The notes beneath the pieces are model-generated. The model worked only from the letters and a program-made list of their open reading frames with translations. It was not told the origin of the DNA and ran no database searches. A stretch of DNA of 7,579 nucleotides from Caldifarciminota bacterium. Its GTDB lineage: Bacteria; Hydrothermota; Hydrothermia; B15-G9; WFZT01. The position numbers were made by a program, and so were the translations under genes. Of the stretch, positions 1 to 6,800 are shown one piece after another (position 1 is the stretch's first letter; each line of letters opens with the position of its first letter). Location of the stretch: NCBI GenBank assembly GCA_026986655.1, contig JALSOD010000266.1, positions 1 through 7,579 on the forward strand, in the 5' to 3' direction.

Positions 1-60
1 AAATCACTATTTCTCCAAGACTTTTGTTGCTTTGATACGGTTTACTAACTGGCTTAGCGA

Positions 61-258
61 TTGCATATGTTGTATTTGTTCTATTTATTTTTTGTTGTTA
101 TCTTGGCAGCACCGACGCACAAGAAGTTTGAGGAAAAATTTGGTGGAAAAGTTTTCATTGTATTTTCAATCAAAAAAGATAACAAAAAAGAAATTTATAA
201 TTCAGAAGTGATTGAAGAAATAAGAACGGAAATCGAGAGACTTAAAAGAGATCATTGA
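61..258 (+). CDS. Small hypothetical protein with hydrophobic N-terminus
   Basis: I do not recognise this 65-aa protein. The frame opens with TTG at 61, with an ATG two codons later at 67. Residues 4-17 (LYLFYLFFVVILAA) form a hydrophobic stretch that could be a membrane anchor or signal segment; the rest is charged and ends in a Glu/Arg-rich amphipathic helix, which would suit a small anchored protein with its tail on one side of the membrane. No Shine-Dalgarno motif precedes either start. In another frame, positions about 31-100 also read as a hydrophobic segment (GLLTGLAIAYVVFVLFIF), so the true N-terminus may lie upstream with a frameshift near 100-115, as in other genes here. The T-rich DNA at 280-370 could hold its terminator. 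Existence as a real gene is moderately supported; function is unknown. Confidence 0.35.
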   Translation: MHMLYLFYLFFVVILAAPTHKKFEEKFGGKVFIVFSIKKDNKKEIYNSEVIEEIRTEIERLKRDH

Positions 259-327
259 GTTATGCTTTAATTACCTTCATTACTTTTTAGTACTATACAA
301 AGTAGTATTCTTGATTATGTACTTATT

Positions 328-366
328 TTTTGATATCTGCTGAATCTTTACTTTCTTTTGATATCT
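328..366. repeat. Pair of 11-bp direct repeats in T-rich spacer
   Basis: TTTTGATATCT occurs at 328-338 and again at 356-366, each containing the palindrome GATATC. The copies lie just downstream of the minus-strand fragment's stop codon and downstream of the 61-258 ORF. The surrounding T-runs (for example 326-331) are on the strand expected for an archaeal T-tract terminator of that ORF. No role can be assigned from sequence alone. Confidence 0.35.
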
Positions 367-367
367 T

Positions 368-490
368 TTACATTTTCTCTCCTTTATCGATTACTTCTCC
401 AATAATTTCGCTCGGGATGTATTTGTCAAGCATAGATCTCAACTTTTCCCAATCAGGTTCTACAGCTAACAAAGACCAAATCAGATACAC
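368..490 (-). pseudogene. C-terminal fragment of an unidentified minus-strand gene
   Basis: Read on the minus strand, 490 to 368 gives 40 codons and a TAA stop. The product has protein-like composition, including EPDWEKLRSMLDKYIPSEII and ending in DKGEKM. A GTG at 490-488 could serve as a start, but there is no ribosome binding site and an in-frame stop lies two codons upstream. The open frame ends just where the hsdM reading frame, running the other way, starts to look coding, so this is probably the tail of a longer gene cut off at about 485-494. I do not recognise the family. It could also be a complete 40-aa gene, or a chance open frame. Confidence 0.35.
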
Positions 491-493
491 AGG

Positions 494-2059
494 TTAGAAG
501 ATGCTGAGAGGATTTTGAAGAATGCTGGGATTGATACTGGCAATGTAAAGGAGCTTTTGTCAATTTTAAGAAAAAAGGGATTACTCGAAGTTGAAAAGGA
601 TCCCAACAATTTTAGAAGGAGCATTTACACACTGCTTTTTGTCGATGAAAAATCGGTAAGTCCGACAAGGGATAAGTTATTCAAAACGCTTAAGGCTGGA
701 GCTGACCTTATACGGTGTGGAGTCGATTATAAGGTTCTTCTCCTCTTTCTGTTCTACAAAAGCTTTGAGCGATAAATGGAACGCTCTTGTTGAGAAATAC
801 GTTAAAGAAGGATTTACGAAAACTCAGGCTTATCTATTGTCTAACAGCGAATACTACGTTCTTTACGACGAAAACGAGCAAAAGCTCCTAACTTGGCATG
901 AGATAACAAAGAGTAGAGAGACAATTACCGAGCTTGCTAACGCGTTGACAAGGACTTCAAGACTTAACGAGAAGCTTTTCGATTTGGAGAAACTCGTTGA
1001 AGTTCTTGGGTTGAATGGATTCATAAGCGAGGACAACTTGCATACAATACTTCGCTCTCCTCAGAAGGCTAAGGAAGGCGAGAACTACACACCCATCGAG
1101 ATAGTCAGGTTGGTCGTTAGCCTTTTGGACATCGAAATAAAAGATGGAGAAGTAACTGTGCTGGATCCGGCTTTAGGTTCCGGCAGTATGATCATAGTTT
1201 CCCGTGATTACGTGAAGGAGAAGTATAAAGAGGAGGGTGTGGAAAAGCTTATGCTCTATGGACAGGAAAGAAATGAGATAATGGGAGTTATAGCAAAGAT
1301 GAATTTAATTCTCTACGATATAAAGAACTACGAGATTTACATCGGTGATAGCTTGGCAAATCCGAGATTTCCGCAATGCGACTATGTAGTAGCTAACCCA
1401 CCGTGGAATCAGGATTACAACGTTAACGGGCTTATAGAAGATCCGAAGGTTAAGAAGATCTACACACAGTTCGTTAACACTTTGCCTCCAAAGAATTCGA
1501 TGGACTGGGGATGGATTCAGTTGATGCTTTACTTTGCTAAGGGAAAGGTCGGAATAATTCTCGACAATGGAGCTTTGTTTGGGGAGGGAAGGAGAAGAGA
1601 ATCAGAGAAGCAATAGTCAAGAAAGACCTTATCGAGGCTGTTGTTTTACTTCCAGAAAAGCTCTTCTACAACACCGGTGCTCCGGGAGTCGTTATAATTT
1701 TCAACAAGGAAAAGTCTGAGGAGAGGAAGGGCAAAATTTTGTTTATAAACGCTTCGCAGGAGTTTGAAAAGCATCCAGAGGTTAGAAGGTTGAACAGACT
1801 TGGAGAGAAGAATATCGAGAAGATTGTTAAGGTTTACAGAGAATTTAAGTATGTTAAAGGTTTTGCAAGAGTTGTAAGCCTTGAAGAAGTAGCAAAGAAT
1901 GACTATAACCTTAACGTTACGCTCTATGTAATGCCGATTGAGGAAGGGGAGAGAATAGATGTAATTAAAGAATGGGATGAGTTAAACGATCTTGAAAAGG
2001 AGAGATCCGAGATACTCAAGGAGATTGAAGGATACGTTTCCACTCTAAGGGGGATTTAG
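494..2059 (+). pseudogene. hsdM: Type I R-M DNA methyltransferase subunit HsdM, two frameshifts
   Basis: HsdM transfers a methyl group from S-adenosylmethionine to N6 of adenine within the site chosen by HsdS, and is also part of the restriction complex. Three frames together give 521 aa: 494-757 carries an N-terminal helical region; 762-1580 carries most of the methyltransferase domain, with AdoMet motif I DPALGSGS (1164-1187) and catalytic motif IV NPPW (1395-1406); 1583-2059 carries the end of the catalytic domain (IREAIVKKDLIEAVVLLPEK, LFYNTGAPGVVII) and a charged helical tail. The first break is a surplus A in the A run at 758-761, where FYK should lead into ALSDKWN. The second is a missing base at about 1580-1582, between GALF and GGKEKRIRE. 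The 5' end is unclear: the frame is open from 470, no ATG or Shine-Dalgarno motif is visible, and 494 (TTG) is only a nominal start, so a few residues may be lost at the junction near 490. The family is certain; integrity is not. Confidence 0.9.
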
Positions 2060-2076
2060 CTATCATAAGGCTGGGA

Positions 2077-2227
2077 ATGATTGAAATTGTGAAGATTGCT
2101 GAGGCTGTAATATGAAAACAGAGTTTTCAAATCCCTCGAAAATGTGGAGTTAAAGAGTGAGGTGAGTGCAAAGATAGAGATAGAGAGTTACATCTTCGAA
2201 ATTCTAAGGGATTTATCGATGCTTTAA
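2077..2227 (+). pseudogene. Small unidentified gene ahead of vapB, one frameshift
   Basis: Between hsdM and vapB, ATG at 2077 opens a frame (MIEIVKIAEAVI) that stops at 2113-2115, while the next frame is open from 2111 and reads NRVFKSLENVELKSEV and later IESYIFEILRDLSML before a TAA at 2225-2227. Removing one base near 2113 joins them into a 49-aa acidic helical protein. The stop lies three bases before the vapB start, as in a tight operon. I cannot name the family. Small helical proteins of this size next to PIN toxins are often antitoxins, so a second or alternative antitoxin is possible, but that is inference from context. If the frameshift is not accepted, only a short GTG-started frame at 2144-2227 remains. 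Confidence 0.4.
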
Positions 2228-2230
2228 GGG

Positions 2231-2473
2231 GTGATTAAGGTAGGTATAGTTGAGATTAAGGTAAAGGTTCCGGATGGGATGGAAGAAAGGTTTAAGAAGG
2301 TTATTGAGGAAATTGCAAAGTTTTACAACAGAAGGGACAGATTATTCGAGCTTTTGGAGGAGTTGAAGGATTCGATTGAGACAGATAAACCTTGGAGAGA
2401 GTTAAGGGTTGAAGCACATGAGCGATTATTCGTAGATAGCTCTGTGATAATTGAGAGTTTTAAGGGAAAATGA
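2231..2473 (+). CDS. vapB: VapB-like antitoxin, reading frame fused into vapC
   Basis: Probable antitoxin for the PIN toxin that follows. It would bind and block VapC and repress the operon. The GTG at 2231 follows an AAGGGGTG-like stretch three bases after the preceding stop. The N-terminus has a beta-strand-like segment (VEIKVKVPDG) suited to dimerisation or DNA binding, then a long charged helical part ending TDKPWRELRVEAHERLF, the sort of tail that wraps around VapC. As given, the frame runs to 2473 as 80 aa, but the last part (VDSSVIIESFKGK) is the start of the PIN domain. Restoring one T in the TT at 2429-2430 makes the antitoxin end at TAG 2437-2439 (69 aa) and overlap vapC by 22 bp, the usual arrangement for such pairs. 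I infer a single-base deletion rather than a natural fusion. Assignment rests on the neighbouring VapC and size more than on a recognised domain. Confidence 0.6.
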   Translation: MIKVGIVEIKVKVPDGMEERFKKVIEEIAKFYNRRDRLFELLEELKDSIETDKPWRELRVEAHERLFVDSSVIIESFKGK

Positions 2474-2801
2474 AAAAGCTGTAAAATTGCTGCGTAGTTT
2501 GAAGGATTACAATCTTGCAATAAATCCAATTGTCTTCAGCGAGGTTAGCTTTACATCTCTATGAGATATGGAAGAGACTTAGATAAGGTCTTTGAATTCT
2601 TGGATTCATTCGTAATGCTCGATTTGACTAAGGAAGTCGTGAGAATATCCAAGGAGTACATCATCAAGTTTAAGCTACTTCCAAACGATTTGTTGATCTT
2701 AGCAACTTGCAAATATTACGGATTTTCCTTTAGCCTCGCTCGATAGTGATTTTAAGGAATGTTGTAGAGCTGAAAGAGTAAAACTCTTGGAGGTAGGATA
2801 A
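2418..2801 (+). pseudogene. vapC: VapC-type PIN-domain toxin, four frameshifts
   Basis: VapC toxins are Mg-dependent RNases that cut tRNA or rRNA when free of antitoxin. Starting at ATG 2418 inside vapB (MSDY), the pieces give a 127-aa PIN protein once four single-base shifts are undone: a missing T at 2429-2430, a surplus A at 2467-2470, a missing base at about 2556-2561, and a surplus T at 2723-2726. The stop is TAA 2799-2801. All four expected acidic residues are present: Asp in VDSS (codon 2435), Glu in VFSEV (2541), Asp in LPNDLLIL (2697) and Asp in ASLDSDF (2742). The order and spacing match VapC family proteins, and the length is typical. It lies between hsdM and hsdS with two bases to the next start, so it is carried inside the R-M operon. 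As printed it cannot be made; if the shifts are sequencing errors it would be an intact toxin. Confidence 0.8.
2789..2794 (+). promoter_or_regulatory. Ribosome binding site for the short hsdS start
   Basis: GGAGGT sits eight bases before ATG 2803, inside the last codons of vapC. A strong site in front of a frame of only 19 codons argues that this start once belonged to a full hsdS gene. It resembles the leader of the second hsdS start at 3207-3220 (GAGGTxGATAAT in both, allowing for one change). Confidence 0.55.
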
Positions 2802-2802
2802 T

Positions 2803-2862
2803 ATGGAGTTCTACAAGGAGACCGAGCTTGAGAGGGTTAGAAACGATATTAAGAGGTGGTAA
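2803..2862 (+). pseudogene. hsdS: Truncated 5' end of hsdS (19 codons)
   Basis: ATG 2803 opens a frame reading MEFYKETELERVRNDIKRW and then TAA at 2860-2862. The opening FYKETEL matches FYKETEF at the start of the larger hsdS 424 bp downstream, and the two share the 12-bp stretch AAGGAGACCGAG at 2815-2826 and 3239-3250. HsdS proteins of this type continue with a PKDW..VRLGD region, which is absent here. The simplest reading is that the original hsdS was interrupted just after its start, and that the nuclease gene, whose GTG overlaps the stop of this frame, arrived with or ahead of a second hsdS start. It might instead now act as a short leader that couples translation of the nuclease gene. 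Confidence 0.55.
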
Positions 2863-3215
2863 TTACGTTAAAAAAGCGTAAAGTAAAAAGAAAGAGAAAA
2901 GGCAGTAAAAAAGAGAAAATGATAGCGAATAGATATAAAAAGGCTGGTTATACGGTAAAAACAAACAAAATTATTAAGTTAAATCAATATAAGAATGCTG
3001 AAATTGATATATTTGCAATAAGAAAAGGCGAAAAGTTAGTTATCGAATCAAAAACTGGGAGTCAAACTATTACCAGTAATGATATTATAAAATTATCTAA
3101 AAAAGCAAACAAAGTTAAAGCTAAGGCTGTGTTGTATTTAGGTCCAAAAACAAAAATAACGGAGAAAGCTAAAGCGTTAGCTAAGAAATTAGGAATTACA
3201 ATAAAAAGAGGTTGA
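2856..3215 (+). CDS. PD-(D/E)XK nuclease, Mrr/Hjc-like
   Basis: An intact 119-aa gene starting at GTG 2856, overlapping the stop of the preceding short frame. The N-terminal 20 residues are extremely basic (KKRKVKRKRKGSKKEK) and could bind DNA. The nuclease signature follows: Glu20 in the first helix, Asp51 in AEIDIFAI, and Glu64-x-Lys66 in VIESKTG. The 13-residue gap between Asp51 and Glu64 equals that in archaeal Holliday-junction resolvase Hjc, as I recall it. The C-terminal part (TEKAKALAKKLGITI) resembles the end of Mrr-type restriction endonuclease domains. It probably cleaves DNA; the substrate is unknown. Composition sets it apart: 31 of 119 residues are Lys, and the DNA is visibly richer in A than its neighbours, which suggests separate origin. 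It is not a usual part of type I R-M systems. It carries no frameshift, unlike the genes on both sides. Confidence 0.75.
   Translation: MVITLKKRKVKRKRKGSKKEKMIANRYKKAGYTVKTNKIIKLNQYKNAEIDIFAIRKGEKLVIESKTGSQTITSNDIIKLSKKANKVKAKAVLYLGPKTKITEKAKALAKKLGITIKRG
3207..3212 (+). promoter_or_regulatory. Ribosome binding site for hsdS
   Basis: AGAGGT lies eight bases before ATG 3221 and overlaps the end of the nuclease gene. It favours ATG 3221 as the hsdS start over the in-frame TTG at 3212, which lies within the site, and over the second ATG at 3227. Confidence 0.55.
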
Positions 3216-3220
3216 TAATT

Positions 3221-3849
3221 ATGGTTATGCAGTTTTATAAGGAGACCGAGTTTAAAAAGGTGGATTTGAACGGTAGAGTTGTGGAGACTCCGAAGGATTG
3301 GGGGGTTGTTAGGCTTGGTGATGTTGTAGAAGTATATGATAGCAAAAGAATACCGCTTAGTGAACAAGAACGAGCAAATAAAAAGGGGCCATATCCCTAC
3401 TGCGGAGCTACAGGGATTATCGATTATATTATTGATGATTATAATAAAGGGGGAATATGTTTTATTAGCAGAGGATGGTGGATATTTTGGACTGTTTGAA
3501 CAATCTGCATACATAATGACAGGCAAATTCTGGGTAAATAACCATGCTCATGTTTTAAAAGCTAAAGATGACGTATCTAATAATTGGTATCTTATGTATA
3601 GTGTATCTTAAATTACATGGACTTAAGACCATATATTGTAGGTTCTACACGAGCTAAGCTTAATCAAACCAATATGAGAAAGATAAAAATATCCTGCTCC
3701 CACCACTCTCAGAACAACAAAAAATCGCCGAAATTCTTTCAACTGTAGATAAAAAACTCGAAATCGAAAGGAAGGAGAAAGAAAAGCTTGAGAGGATAAA
3801 AAGGGGACTCATGGATATTCTGCTAACCGGAAAGGTGAGGGTGAAATAA
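3221..3849 (+). pseudogene. hsdS: Type I R-M specificity subunit HsdS, half-size, three frameshifts
   Basis: HsdS chooses the DNA sequence that the methyltransferase and restriction complexes act on. With three single-base repairs the product is 209 aa: a conserved N-terminal region (ETPKDWGVVRLGDVVEV), one target recognition domain (GPYPYCGATGIIDY, EYVLLAEDGGYFG, GKFWVNNHAHVL), then the hallmark RAKLNQTNMRKIKI and LPPLSEQQKIAEIL motifs and a coiled coil ending MDILLTGKVRVK. The breaks are a surplus G in the five Gs at 3449-3453, a missing T near 3608-3609, and a missing base near 3690-3693. Usual HsdS has two such halves and about 400 aa; this has one recognition domain and one coiled coil. 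It could work as a dimer recognising a palindromic split site, or be what is left after recombination with the truncated hsdS start upstream. The start at 3221 is set by its ribosome binding site. Confidence 0.85.
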
Positions 3850-3854
3850 GATGG

Positions 3855-3862
3855 AAAGGAGG
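3855..3862 (+). promoter_or_regulatory. Ribosome binding site for hsdR
   Basis: AAAGGAGG lies eight bases before ATG 3871 and fixes that codon as the hsdR start. The nearer ATG at 3851 is out of frame and lies in front of the site. The site is only five bases past the hsdS stop, so the two genes share a transcript. Confidence 0.7.
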
Positions 3863-3870
3863 ATAAAATC

Positions 3871-6800
3871 ATGCCCCTCCAATCCGAAAGTGCAGTTCAC
3901 GAAGAGATAAAGAAAAAAAACTCATCGAAATCGGATGGAAGGATGGAAATTCCGAGCTTAAAATACCTGAGCGCACCTTAATTGAATACTACTACATCCC
4001 CGAAATCGTTGAGAAAAAAGTTAAGGAAATAAATCAAGGCAAATTCTCAAAATTAACGAGGGAAGAAGAAAGAGAAGTTATCGAAACCATTTTCAACGAG
4101 CTTAACTCTGGAGAAGAGAGGACTCTCAACTACCTAAAATACGACATCAAAGTTAATGTTAAATCTGAAATTCTTACATTTCACCTAATCGATTACAAAA
4201 ACTTAAGGAAGAATTACTTCTTCTTTCTACGCGAAGCCAAGTTTAAGGGATCTCCAGATAACATGAAACCCGACTTCACAATATTCATCAACGGAATTCC
4301 CGTGGTGATAATAGAAGCTAAATCCGAATCCGTTCCTTTCTCCCATTTCCAAGCTTTGAAAGATATAAGAACTTACGAGATGTATTCTCCCGATCTCTTC
4401 AGATTCGTTCAGTTTGGAGTTGCTTACGGTGATGAGAAACTCTACACCTCAACACTACCAAACTGGGATAAGAAAGACAGAGAAAGCTACTCCTTCAATT
4501 GGGACGATATCTTCGACCTTCTAAAGCCCTCAAGAGTTGTTGAGTTCATCAAATACTTCATATTCTTCTGGAGACCGAGGGAAGGTGTAAAGAAGAAGCT
4601 AATGGCAGGCTGAACCAGTATAGAGCCACGATAAAAGCGATGAAAAGAATAGAAGAGCACATGAACGGAGGAAAGAATAGAGGACTTATATGGCACTGGC
4701 AAGGTAGTGGTAAAACGTTCACGATGTTCTTCATAGCGAACTACTTCTTAGATCGCTACTATGACAAAAACCCGGTAATCTTCTTCGTCGTGGACAGGCA
4801 AGACTTCGAAAGACAGCACGACGAAGTTCTGAAATCCGTTCAGGATGAAAAATTCAGAAGTTTCTATAAGAAGATCGAAGGTATTGAAGAGCTTTGTAGG
4901 ATTGTGGAAACTTTAAAGGAGAGCGAATTTTCATCCAATATAATTCCGCGAGGTATTTATCTAACTACGATTCAAAAGTTCCAGAGAGGAGAGGTTTCAG
5001 ATGGTTTAACGGAAAAAGCTGATGAGGAAGCATCTCAAAAACTCTACGGTTTACTGCTCAAACTCTCTAAGAGATATCTGGATTTCCTCAAGAAGGGGAA
5101 AAACCCGAAGAATACGAAAAGGTAAATCAAGAGATTTCGAGGCTAAGCGATAAGGATAGAGAAAGCTACCTCCTCAAACTTGGAGGTGTAAAGAAGTAGG
5201 AGCGTTCTATTTTTGATAGATGAAGCTCACAGAAGTCAATACGGATTGTTGAGGGCTATGAGGAAAAAATGCTTCCCCGAATCGATAGCTTTTGGTTTTA
5301 CTGGAACGCCGATATTCAAAGAGGAGAGGAACACGTTTTTCGAGTTCTCCTATTCAAACGAAGGGGAGTGTTATCTCGATGTCTACTTTATCGGAGATTC
5401 GATAAGAGATGGTTTCACGTTACCAATACTCTACGAGGTTGTAAAGGAAGGAGATGCCAAAGCTGAAGGAGTTCAGATAAGACTCAGCGGGGAGGATATA
5501 GCAGGATTTATCAGGAAATACATGGAGAACAAAGGAAATATCGAAAAATTACTTGAAGCTAAGATAACCCAGAAAGATGTTCGAAGAAATATATATAACG
5601 AAAGCTAAGGTCATCCTCCTAAATCCTGCGAGGATAGGCAAGCTTGCAAAGTATATCGTCGATAGGATTGAAAAGGATACGGAGAACTTCTTCAAGTTTA
5701 AAGCAATGGTCGTAGCCGTTAATCGATTGGGTTGCGTGAGATATAAAAAGGCTTTAGACAAGTATCTCGTTGAAAGGTTCGGGGAAGAAGCGAAGAACTG
5801 GGTAGAAATAGTGATGACATACAATTACAAAGAGGATGAGAAAGAAATTCTTGAATACATGGAAGAATTAAGGAGGAGAAGAGGCAACAAAGATTACAAC
5901 GAGATAAACAAGGAAATACAGGACGAATTTAAAGAGAAAGATAACCCGAAGATACTCATCGTAACGGATATGTTACTAACTGGATTTGACGCTCCTCAGC
6001 TCAAGGTGATGTATCTCGATAAACCACTTTACGAGCACAGACTTCTGCAGGCAATTGCAAGGGTTAACAGACCTTACAAGGACAAGGAGTTCGGATTGAT
6101 CGTTGATTCCGTTGGATTGATGGATCATCTAACGAAAACTATGGCGATATACAACCTTCTCGCAGATGAGCATGCGGACATTAGAAGAGATCTTGAACTC
6201 AACTTAATGAGATCGATAGAGCAGAAGTTCTCAGAGTTCAAAATTAAGTTTGAACAGCTTAAGAATGAACTGAGGAGTTTAAAGGTTGGAGATGAGGATG
6301 TAGGGATAGATCTCGATGCTGTAAAGGAGATGTTGAAAACTGGAACTGGGAAAGAAGACATCCTTGCAAGGATAAAGATACTCGCGATGTTACATACAGA
6401 AAGTGTTAGCATATCTGCAAGAGTTATAAAACTTGTGAATGAGATGGGCACAATTTTAAAACTCTATAAAGCTCTGGGAGCGTATCCAGAGAAGATCGTT
6501 TACGTTGATGATATTCAAGTGCTTGCCTACCTGTATTACAGATTAAAGGCAATCATACAAGGAAAAACTGCAAAGCTTGGAAAAGAGTTTTGGAACGAGT
6601 TGCTACCCTACATTCACAATAGAACAATCGTTGAAGAGTTTAAGGAAATAGGAACAGTAAAAATTGAGCCTGAAAGGATAGAAAAGCTGATTTCTGAACT
6701 TGCAGTCAGCGAGGAAGAACTTAGAAAGAGGATAGTAAACGAGCTTGCCGATTACTTCTTCTTTATACGGAGCTTCGTAAGGGAAAGAATGCACGATCCC

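Noticed and set aside
291..307. Hairpin TACTA...TAGTA in the left spacer
   Set aside because: Five base pairs of A/T-rich stem is too short to be distinguished from chance.
3062..3526. Long open frame on the minus strand opposite the nuclease and hsdS
   Set aside because: It runs antisense to two well-supported + strand genes, has a low-complexity, Ile/Asn/Phe-rich product with no recognisable motif, and arises from the A-rich codons on the + strand.
3660..3872. Minus-strand open frame rich in Ser and Phe
   Set aside because: It lies opposite the coiled-coil end of HsdS; Ser/Phe-rich antisense frames are expected opposite Lys/Glu-rich coding sequence.
3913..3920. Eight-A tract near the hsdR start as a phase-variation switch
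   Set aside because: A homopolymer that throws the frame so early in a restriction gene fits phase variation, but similar one-base shifts occur at many short runs across the locus, so a dedicated switch is not needed to explain it.
758..5590. Programmed ribosomal frameshifting
   Set aside because: The shifts occur in both directions, at many places per gene, without a shared slippery motif or downstream structure. Programmed sites are usually single and conserved.
5549..5824. Minus-strand open frame across the last hsdR frameshift
   Set aside because: Antisense to conserved HsdR sequence on both sides, with no ribosome binding site and no known motif.
6125..6451. Minus-strand open frame of 108 codons
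   Set aside because: It is opposite the intact HsdR C-terminal frame and has the Ser/Leu-rich composition typical of a shadow of Lys/Glu-rich helices.
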